From Granulicella sp. UBA5172 (GTDB lineage Bacteria; Acidobacteriota; Terriglobia; Terriglobales; Acidobacteriaceae), in the NCBI GenBank assembly GCA_002413385.1, contig DHWW01000170.1, positions 4,453-16,373 on the forward strand: a DNA stretch of 11,921 nucleotides. Reading direction: 5' to 3'. Below, piece after piece: positions 6,747-11,921 of this stretch (its first letter is position 1; every line of letters starts with the position of its first letter). Made by a program: the position numbers and the translations under genes. The notes below the pieces were generated by a model that saw only the letters and a program-made list of their open reading frames with translations, did no database searches and had not been told where the DNA came from.

Positions 6747-8729
6747 TTACCTCACACTTGCGGTTGCAACAGGTGGTGCTGGTCTGAACGCCCGGTCAAT
6801 GGCTTCCACCGAGATCAATCCGGTAGCTTCGACAGGCAGCAGGTTGTAGGACTCCATGGTGATCGTGCCGACTGGGCAGCGCGCGGCGCACAGCCCGCAG
6901 CGGATGCATCGCGACTCATCTTTCAACATGGCGGAACCGGTAATCACTCCAAGTTCGTCGGCCTGAATGTCGTCGAGCTCCAGGCCCATCAACTCGCGTG
7001 CACCCGAGATCTTCGCCGTCGTGTCGTCGCTGAATTCAATCCGGTCGAGCGACACAAGTTGCAGGCACTGCTCCGGACACACATCCACGCAACCGCCGCA
7101 CAGGATGCACATGGTTCCGTCCTGCGGAGTTCCTTCGAAGATCGTGTTCACCCAGCAATGCAGGCAGCGTTGCGCCTCTGCCATCGCACTCGCTTCGTCG
7201 TATCCAATCTCTACTTCCGTTACGCCCGTCCGCCGGTTCAGCGGCAGCATCGGAATGGGCTGCCGCACGATGTCGAGCAGATCCAGCGGCATCCGGTAGC
7301 GCTCCATCACTTCCACCTGCACGATGGGTTCGGGATGCTTTACGCCGCGCAGAAACTCGTCGATCCCGACCGCGGCGCGCTTGCCATCGGCCACGCTGTC
7401 GATGATGAGACGCGGTCCGAAGACGCAGTCGCCGCCTGCAAATACGCCTGCCGCCGTTGTCATCAGCGTCTGCGGATTGACAGCAATCAGCCCTCGCGGC
7501 GAAATCTCTACGCCGTCATCCGGCAACAGAAAGTCCAGCTTCGCAGACTGGCCAATGGCCATGATGATGGTGTCGCACTCAATCTGCGTTTCACTGTTCT
7601 CAAAAAATGTCGGGCTGAAGCGGCGGTTCTCATCGAAGACCGATTTCGTCTTCAGCGCTTCGAGCGCCACAACATGGCCATCCTTGCCGATGATCTGCTT
7701 CGGCCCGAATCCCGCATGAATGATGATGCCTTCTTCTTCGGCCTCTTCAATCTCTTCGAGCGCAGCCGGCATCTCCTTCCGCGTTTCCAGGCACACCAGG
7801 TGAACTTCCTGCGCGCCCAGCCGCAGTGCGGAGAGTGAGACATCCATCATCTCGCGGGTCGCAACAGCGTTCAGGTTCTCCTCGGACGGCTCGATGTTTT
7901 CGACGCCGCCAGCGTGTTGGCGAAGCACTTCGCGGGCAGCGGAGCGAGCCACATCCATCGCCACGTTGCCGCCGCCAATCACCAGCACTTTCTTGCCAAT
8001 GGTGAAGCGGTACCCAAGATTCACGTTCAACAGAAAGTCGATGCCCTTGTACACGCCATCGAGATTTACGCCCGGTATCGTCAGGTCGCGGCTGCGATGC
8101 GCACCCACCGCGATCAACACCGCGTCATAGTCGCGGCGAAGATCCGCAATGCTGAAGTCGCGTCCGGCAGCATGATTCAGCTTCAAGGTGATGTCGCCGG
8201 TCGCGAGGATCTCGCGCACCTGCGCTTCAACCACGTCGCGGGAGAGGCGATACTCCGGCAGCCCGAGATAAAGCATTCCGCCGGCAACCTGCGACGCCTC
8301 AAGCAGTGTGACGTGGTAGCCCATCAGTGCGAGGTCGTGCGCTGCGGAGAGGCCCACCGGGCCCGCCCCCACAATCGCGATCCGGTACGGCAGCGCTGGC
8401 TGCTGGCGCCCTTCGTTTACATTGATCGGGTTTTTCGATTCGGGACCATGGCGCTCTGTAAGAAATCGCTTGAGCGCACGGATCGCAATTGGTTGGTCGA
8501 TCGCGCCGCGACGGCAGGCTGTCTCACATGGATGCGCGCACACCCTTCCGCAGATGCTCGCCATCGGGTTTGGTTCGCGGGCATACCGATACGCCTCTTC
8601 GAAATTTCCTTCGGCGATCAGCTCCACATACCGTCCCGCATTCGTATGCGCGGGACAGGCCATCATGCACGGGAAGTTGGTGTTCATCCACTCCCTGTCC
8701 ACTTTCTTCTCTGAAAAGCGGTGCGGCAT
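6747..8729 (-). CDS. GltD-like FAD/NAD(P) oxidoreductase with N- and C-terminal Fe-S domains
   Basis: A 660-residue soluble flavoprotein. Residues 1-100 form the Fer4_20-type alpha-helical Fe-S domain of glutamate synthase small subunits, with Cys 21, 25, 60, 64, 68 and 72. An FAD Rossmann motif follows (GAGPVG, 121-126), then a second dinucleotide motif for NAD(P) (IGGGNVAMD, 251-259), interrupted by an extra acidic segment at about 270-297, then the distal FAD motif (GVFAGGDC, 428-435). The C-terminus adds a two-cluster ferredoxin: CILCGGCVDVCP (541-552) and CIRCGLCAARCP (608-619), with a further C522xxC525. The start at 8729 is chosen over an upstream in-frame ATG at 8771 because AAAGGA lies 5 bases before it. 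No glutamate synthase large subunit is nearby. Its place between the copper protein and Rieske genes suggests it exchanges electrons between NAD(P)H and the quinone/cytochrome b complex; the partner is inferred. Confidence 0.9.
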   Translation of the reverse strand: MPHRFSEKKVDREWMNTNFPCMMACPAHTNAGRYVELIAEGNFEEAYRYAREPNPMASICGRVCAHPCETACRRGAIDQPIAIRALKRFLTERHGPESKNPINVNEGRQQPALPYRIAIVGAGPVGLSAAHDLALMGYHVTLLEASQVAGGMLYLGLPEYRLSRDVVEAQVREILATGDITLKLNHAAGRDFSIADLRRDYDAVLIAVGAHRSRDLTIPGVNLDGVYKGIDFLLNVNLGYRFTIGKKVLVIGGGNVAMDVARSAAREVLRQHAGGVENIEPSEENLNAVATREMMDVSLSALRLGAQEVHLVCLETRKEMPAALEEIEEAEEEGIIIHAGFGPKQIIGKDGHVVALEALKTKSVFDENRRFSPTFFENSETQIECDTIIMAIGQSAKLDFLLPDDGVEISPRGLIAVNPQTLMTTAAGVFAGGDCVFGPRLIIDSVADGKRAAVGIDEFLRGVKHPEPIVQVEVMERYRMPLDLLDIVRQPIPMLPLNRRTGVTEVEIGYDEASAMAEAQRCLHCWVNTIFEGTPQDGTMCILCGGCVDVCPEQCLQLVSLDRIEFSDDTTAKISGARELMGLELDDIQADELGVITGSAMLKDESRCIRCGLCAARCPVGTITMESYNLLPVEATGLISVEAIDRAFRPAPPVATASVR

Positions 8730-8762
8730 GACAGTCCTTTCTTGTAAGTTGAGGGAAGGTCT

Positions 8763-8790
8763 CGGCGGCAACCTTCATCGGTTGCCGCCG
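8763..8790 (-). other. intra-operon stem-loop between copper protein and flavoprotein genes
   Basis: A perfect 11-bp inverted repeat (8763-8773 CGGCGGCAACC with 8780-8790) with a 6-base loop lies 7 bases after the copper-protein stop and 34 bases before the flavoprotein start. No T tract follows on the - strand, so it is probably not a full terminator. It may stabilise the upstream mRNA half or cause partial attenuation, giving more of the two envelope proteins than of the complex. Confidence 0.65.
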
Positions 8791-8796
8791 TGGACG

Positions 8797-9378
8797 TTAC
8801 TTGGTGACGGTGAAATCTGCTGTCGTGTCGCCGGCAACCTTCACCGGGCTCGTCTTCGTCTTCCCGCCTTCATGCCAGGCAGTCACGCTGTACGATCCAT
8901 CGGGCACATTCTCAATCTTGTATGCGCCTGTTTTGTCGGTGATGGCGTAGTACGGAGTCGGAGAGACGACGAGGTATCCCGCCATGTCCGGGTGAACATT
9001 GCACAGCAGTGGGATCGCGCCGGGATGGTCAAACTTGAAGTCCTTGCGCTGTCCCTGAGGCCATGTCCCAAGGTTGTGCCCGAGCTTCTTGTCGCCATTC
9101 ACCGACGACCAGAAGACGTTATGCGCGACGGTGTCGCTGTTCAGGAAGTCGACCGTCGTGCCCTGCTGGACGACCACAATATGCGGCACAAACATCAGGC
9201 CCTTCTGGTCGATCGTGACGTGTGCGGTGGGGGCTGGGAAGGTCTTTCCTGCGATGGCTTCCACGTAGACTACGGATTCGCCTTTGACACCTGAAACCTT
9301 GCCGTGAATCGTGCCCGCAAAGGCTGCTGTGCCGTAGGCGGTAAGGCCGGTGAGTAGGATGATTGCGATACGTTTCAT
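8797..9378 (-). CDS. periplasmic cupredoxin (plastocyanin-like) with C-terminal Ig-like repeat
   Basis: A 193-residue exported blue-copper protein. Residues 1-21 are a clear signal peptide, with cleavage after AAFA. The cupredoxin fold covers about 50-138, and all four type 1 copper ligands are visible: His86 (AHNVFW), Cys126, His129 and Met132 in LLCNVHPDMAGYL. Residues about 140-193 (AITDKTGAYKIENVPDGSYSV) look like a carboxypeptidase-regulatory/CnaB-type beta-sandwich, often found attached to exported acidobacterial proteins. AGGAGA four bases before the ATG supports the start. It follows the Cyc2-like porin by 63 bases. A soluble carrier between the outer-membrane haem and the inner-membrane complex is the obvious reading, like rusticyanin in iron oxidisers. 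A plain copper-binding role cannot be excluded. Confidence 0.88.
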   Translation of the reverse strand: MKRIAIILLTGLTAYGTAAFAGTIHGKVSGVKGESVVYVEAIAGKTFPAPTAHVTIDQKGLMFVPHIVVVQQGTTVDFLNSDTVAHNVFWSSVNGDKKLGHNLGTWPQGQRKDFKFDHPGAIPLLCNVHPDMAGYLVVSPTPYYAITDKTGAYKIENVPDGSYSVTAWHEGGKTKTSPVKVAGDTTADFTVTK

Positions 9379-9441
9379 ATGTTCTCCTGGTAGTACGAAA
9401 TAGCGTTCCTGTTCATGCGATTGCTGGTGTCTTCGCGCTGG

Positions 9442-10779
9442 TTAGAAAAGGAACCGGGCGACCAGATACACCGTGTTGTTGTCGCTGGCATTGCGGCCCG
9501 CAGCGTCATAGTCGTTAACCCCGCCATTGAACCGCGTGTAGCCCGTGTACTGAACCGCAAGGTCGAGGTTCTGAAACGGCCAGTACGACACGTTGGCAAT
9601 GTATCCGGCGCTTCTCGGGTCACCGTTCGCACTGCCAGAGATCGGTGCCTGCGGGTACAGCAGCGCATCGGTCGTTCCCTCCGTCATGAACCATCCGAAC
9701 GCTCCGGTGTAGCGATTGCCCATGTGATATTCAACGTTGGCGTTGCCGGTATTCAAATGGTGCGCGGTCTGCACCGCGGAGCCTGCGGCATAACTTGCAT
9801 CGAGCGATGAATTCTCGCGGATGTAGGTTCCGCGTACGGAGAGCACATCTCTACGGAAGGTGTGGTCATACTGAAGATCAGGACCGAAATCGGTATACGT
9901 ATCTTCTGCACCCGTCACAGCTCCAGGCGTCGACTTCATGTGCAGGCCATAGGCTCCGACTTCGAGAAAGTCCTTTGCCCCGGTCTGCTGCCACGCCACC
10001 CGCCAGTATGGCGCTGTGCCACGGATGTTGTAGGCAGCACCCGAGCCGTCTGTAGGCTGTGGTGTACCGATGTGATCCGAACGATACAGCGTTCCGGCAG
10101 CATACAGATGATTGTCGTACATCGTGTACGCGCCGATTCCAGCCACATCCAGCCCCAGTTGTCCGTTGATCACCGCAGCAGCCGCTGGCCCGGGTGCCGA
10201 GTCATTCGCCACGAAGGGATACCCCCACGCCGGTGTCGTGTTCCACAGATCTTCCACCGTCGGATTGTTGTTCAGCATCACACCGTATACCCAATCTTTG
10301 CCGCCAACTTCTACCTTGTTGGCATAGCGGATATCCGTGTTGTCGATGCCGATCGTATCGCTCTGCCCGTCATAGGTCAGCTGTACAAAGCTGCCGATGT
10401 GCTCGGACCAGGCACCTGCGAAGAAGAGCGCAATGTCCTGCGGAAATTCAAAGTTCCCATTCTGCGTGCCGGGCTGCGGAGATTTGGTGCTCGTCAGCGA
10501 GGCCTCAAGAAATGCACTCAGCGGAAGCGTACCCAGAAGCTGCAGTCCCGCGTTGCGGTGGCCTGCCTCCGAGATAATGTCGTCCTTCTTTGCCCTGTCG
10601 ACATAGCCCATCAACTTGAATTGACGCCCGCCTGCATTCAACTCAGGTGGAGTTGTATGACAACCGCTGCAGGGCAATCCGGTCTGACGCGCATAGCTGG
10701 GAAGCGCCATGGCCTTCGGACCCAGTCCCCAGCAAACAGCAAATAACGTAACCGCACAAAGTGACTTCGTACCTCTCAT
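9442..10779 (-). CDS. Cyc2-like outer-membrane cytochrome c-porin fusion
   Basis: A 445-residue outer-membrane protein with one c-type haem at the N-terminus of a beta-barrel. The signal peptide is about 25 residues (cleavage near AMA|LPSY). Then come PSYARQTGLPCSGCH (27-41) and ELNAGGRQFKLMGY (46-59), which closely follow the signature I recall for Cyc2 iron oxidases (P.FARQTG..C..CH...P.L..FGR.FK..GY), with Phe to Tyr and Phe to Gly changes and one residue fewer after the haem. The rest alternates amphipathic strands with polar turns, including FFAGAWSEHIGSFVQLTYDG and SVRGTYIRENSS, and ends in a terminal Phe (VARFLF) as outer-membrane barrels do. The size fits Cyc2 (about 400-490). It is the first gene of the operon. 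Passing electrons across the outer membrane is a strong inference; the natural donor or acceptor, such as Fe(II), is not established. Confidence 0.8.
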   Translation of the reverse strand: MRGTKSLCAVTLFAVCWGLGPKAMALPSYARQTGLPCSGCHTTPPELNAGGRQFKLMGYVDRAKKDDIISEAGHRNAGLQLLGTLPLSAFLEASLTSTKSPQPGTQNGNFEFPQDIALFFAGAWSEHIGSFVQLTYDGQSDTIGIDNTDIRYANKVEVGGKDWVYGVMLNNNPTVEDLWNTTPAWGYPFVANDSAPGPAAAAVINGQLGLDVAGIGAYTMYDNHLYAAGTLYRSDHIGTPQPTDGSGAAYNIRGTAPYWRVAWQQTGAKDFLEVGAYGLHMKSTPGAVTGAEDTYTDFGPDLQYDHTFRRDVLSVRGTYIRENSSLDASYAAGSAVQTAHHLNTGNANVEYHMGNRYTGAFGWFMTEGTTDALLYPQAPISGSANGDPRSAGYIANVSYWPFQNLDLAVQYTGYTRFNGGVNDYDAAGRNASDNNTVYLVARFLF

Positions 10780-10861
10780 GATCCCTCTTTCTCACATTCA
10801 AAGAGGCCAGCCGCTACAAGTCGTTTCAATCTTCGGCTGTTATCCATACATGCCCCTCATG

Positions 10862-10881
10862 TCCCGCGCGTATTCGCGGGA
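10862..10881. repeat. 7-bp inverted repeat in the probable 5' leader
   Basis: TCCCGCG (10862-10868) pairs with CGCGGGA (10875-10881) around a 6-base spacer. Its right arm overlaps GGGATGA (10879-10885), which can instead pair with TCATCCC at 10902-10908, so two alternative structures compete. If the transcript starts near 10880, the first hairpin would sit at the 5' end of the mRNA. Confidence 0.45.
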
Positions 10882-10886
10882 TGATG

Positions 10887-10916
10887 TGTATAGGTATTCT
10901 GTCATCCCACGGTCGA
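10887..10916 (-). promoter_or_regulatory. candidate sigma-70-type promoter of the electron-transfer operon
   Basis: On the - strand TCGACC (10916-10911, 4 of 6 to TTGACA) and TATACA (10892-10887, 4 of 6 to TATAAT) are 18 bases apart. This would place the start near 10880, about 100 bases before the porin ATG, with the centre of the palindrome near -51. Each box is weak; the case rests on their spacing and on the adjacent palindrome. Confidence 0.3.
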
Positions 10917-10917
10917 G

Positions 10918-10945
10918 GTGATCTGTGACGTATGTCACAGATCAC
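10918..10945. promoter_or_regulatory. CRP/FNR-family type operator, perfect 12-bp-arm palindrome
   Basis: Arms 10918-10929 and 10934-10945 are perfect reverse complements around four bases. The core is TGTGA-N6-TCACA (10924-10939), the exact half-site pattern of Crp-type regulators. It lies about 140 bases before the first gene of the operon and next to the candidate -35 box. A Crp/Fnr-family activator or repressor responding to carbon, oxygen or redox state is a reasonable guess. Which member binds cannot be told. Confidence 0.7.
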
Positions 10946-11170
10946 TGGTGACGGCATGTTCCTCATGCAGATTGGTCTGTATTGACCACATATCCTGCAT
11001 CATCTGGAGCGACGAACAACGCTTCCGCACCCTGCGTCCGCATCACGCCTGTAGCTCCACACTCGTAGCTCCACGCTGCGTGCTTCATCCCACAATCGAC
11101 AGCAGGGGACGGGCGATCTTCCGGGCAATTCCACTCGAAGACGTCTCTCCCACTGCGCCTGATTTGTCCG

Positions 11171-11921
11171 CTATCGTCTTACGGAATAAAGTGTGCTGGC
11201 CGTCCCGCGCAGCACTTTCTCAGCAATCGCACCGGCTCGCACGCGAGAGATTTCGCCATCACGCACCATGCCCGTCAGTGCCAACGCGAGCGCCTCGCGG
11301 CCATTACGGTTCGCAATCCACGTCGTCTCTTCCCAGCCTGCGGCGTCGGAGAGAGCATAACCATCCGTGCCGAACAGCACCTTGTCCGGGTACGTCTCAA
11401 GCCACTCCCGCAGCCACGTAGCCAGCGTTCGAGGAGGAAACATCAGCGCCTCCTGCGATAGATCGAGGTACACATTCGGCTTCTGCAGCAGCGCTCCCGC
11501 CTCCCGCACAAACGGCCAGCCCCCATGCAGCAGCACGAAGTTCGTGTGCCGCAGTCGCGCGTCGTTGAACAGCGGTTCGAGCAGCAACGGATTGGCCCCC
11601 GCAATTCCGAAATCCCCTCCACCACCCGACAGCGTATGCAGATGCACCGCCATCCCAAGCCGTCCGCACTCTGCCGCGATATACCGAAACAAAAAGTCCT
11701 GCAGCACTTTGTACTCAGCCGAATCGGGCGCAGCTTTGCCCACCCACTTCGCATAAACGCGCGCCGCATCCTGTTCACTTGGATCAGCAAAATCAAATGC
11801 GCGCAAATACGCAACCTCGAACTTCTCCGCGATCGCGCCACCTGCACGTTGGCGCTCCAGCGTCGGCGTCACCACCTGCGTCAGATACTCCTGCAGCGTA
11901 GACGGAACTCGCTTCAACCCC
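11171..11921 (-). CDS. amidohydrolase (Amidohydro_2/FluG-like), C-terminal part
   Basis: The visible 249 codons form the C-terminal part of a metal-dependent hydrolase with a TIM-barrel fold. The frame is still open at the window edge (a TTG at 11917 is not a convincing start), so the N-terminus lies outside. Counting from that TTG, motifs include EKFEVAYLRAFDF (31-43, conserved Lys), VHLHT (91-95), FVLLHGGWPF (127-136), NVYLDLS (148-154) and LFGTDGY (181-187) with the catalytic-type Asp185. The pattern resembles the amidohydrolase domain of FluG-type proteins. The substrate is unknown. It points the same way as the operon but is 391 bases upstream of it, with a regulatory palindrome in between, so it is probably a separate unit. 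Confidence 0.85.
   Translation of the reverse strand, partial: GLKRVPSTLQEYLTQVVTPTLERQRAGGAIAEKFEVAYLRAFDFADPSEQDAARVYAKWVGKAAPDSAEYKVLQDFLFRYIAAECGRLGMAVHLHTLSGGGGDFGIAGANPLLLEPLFNDARLRHTNFVLLHGGWPFVREAGALLQKPNVYLDLSQEALMFPPRTLATWLREWLETYPDKVLFGTDGYALSDAAGWEETTWIANRNGREALALALTGMVRDGEISRVRAGAIAEKVLRGTASTLYSVRR

Larger units (their letters stand above)
10780..11170. other. 391-bp intergenic region, probable control region of the operon
   Basis: No convincing gene on either strand. The proximal half (10780-10945) holds the candidate promoter, a small hairpin and the CRP/FNR-type palindrome. The distal half (10946-11170) holds no clear signal apart from a short tandem repeat of GTAGCTCCAC (11051-11060 and 11065-11074). 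No clear terminator was found for the amidohydrolase gene that ends at 11171 and points towards the operon, so read-through is possible. Confidence 0.6.

Noticed and set aside
6723..7838. 371-codon open frame on the + strand opposite the flavoprotein
   Set aside because: Composition is biased to Arg, His and Gln and no motif is visible; the opposite strand has a complete, recognisable protein.
6747..8729. Flavoprotein as a true glutamate synthase small subunit (gltD)
   Set aside because: The added C-terminal ferredoxin, the insert in the NAD(P) domain and the lack of a gltB neighbour speak against it; the context is respiratory.
6747..8771. Longer flavoprotein starting at the upstream ATG (8771)
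   Set aside because: The extra 14 residues would begin inside the stem-loop, while the ATG at 8729 has AAAGGA at a proper distance and begins the conserved Fe-S domain.
9862..10746. Open frame on the + strand opposite the Cyc2-like porin
   Set aside because: No signal peptide, domain or sensible composition, and fully covered by the porin gene.
11051..11074. Tandem copies of GTAGCTCCAC, possible repeat array or operator
   Set aside because: Only two copies with a 14-base period and no further units, so neither a CRISPR nor a convincing binding-site array.
10918..11421. Open + strand frame starting in the operator palindrome
   Set aside because: It starts in the palindrome, overlaps the amidohydrolase gene, has Cys/Ser/Arg-rich composition and lacks a ribosome binding site.

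Overview
The window looks like a chromosomal piece of an acidobacterium, probably of the Granulicella/Terriglobus/Edaphobacter type. This rests on the moderately high GC content, the style of the sugar transporter and amidohydrolase, and a Rieske/cytochrome b cluster carrying many c-type haems. It is an inference from gene content, not from a marker gene.

Left end, + strand (1-1867): a 37-residue single-helix membrane protein, then a GRP/RhaT-type sugar transporter of the drug/metabolite transporter superfamily, then the first quarter of a LacI-family regulator. The regulator keeps its DNA-binding headpiece and hinge but stops at residue 93, so it is broken.

Centre, - strand (10779 down to 1977): eight tightly packed genes that look like one transcription unit. 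In order of transcription they are: a Cyc2-like outer-membrane cytochrome-porin fusion; a periplasmic blue-copper protein; a GltD-like FAD/NAD(P) oxidoreductase with ferredoxin-type Fe-S domains at both ends; a Rieske protein; a b6-type cytochrome b; a separate subunit IV; a membrane-anchored octahaem cytochrome c; and an Ig-like/cytochrome c fusion. The last six are joined by ATGA overlaps, a direct abutment or a 3-nt gap. The unit ends in a good intrinsic terminator (1911-1943). It is preceded by a 391-bp intergenic stretch with a perfect 12-bp-arm palindrome holding a CRP/FNR-type core, TGTGA-N6-TCACA.

Read together, the operon encodes parts that could form an electron path from the cell surface to the cytoplasm: outer-membrane haem porin, copper carrier, c haems, Rieske/cytochrome b complex with quinone, and an NAD(P)-linked flavoprotein. 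This resembles the logic of the 'uphill' branch of iron oxidation in acidophiles, packed into one operon with an unusual bc-type complex. It could also run the other way, from NAD(P)H to an external acceptor. Ten c-type haem motifs are visible: 8 + 1 + 1. No terminal oxidase lies in the window.

Right end, - strand (11171-11921): the C-terminal part of an amidohydrolase whose start lies outside the window. No tRNA, rRNA, CRISPR array, insertion sequence or integrase was seen.
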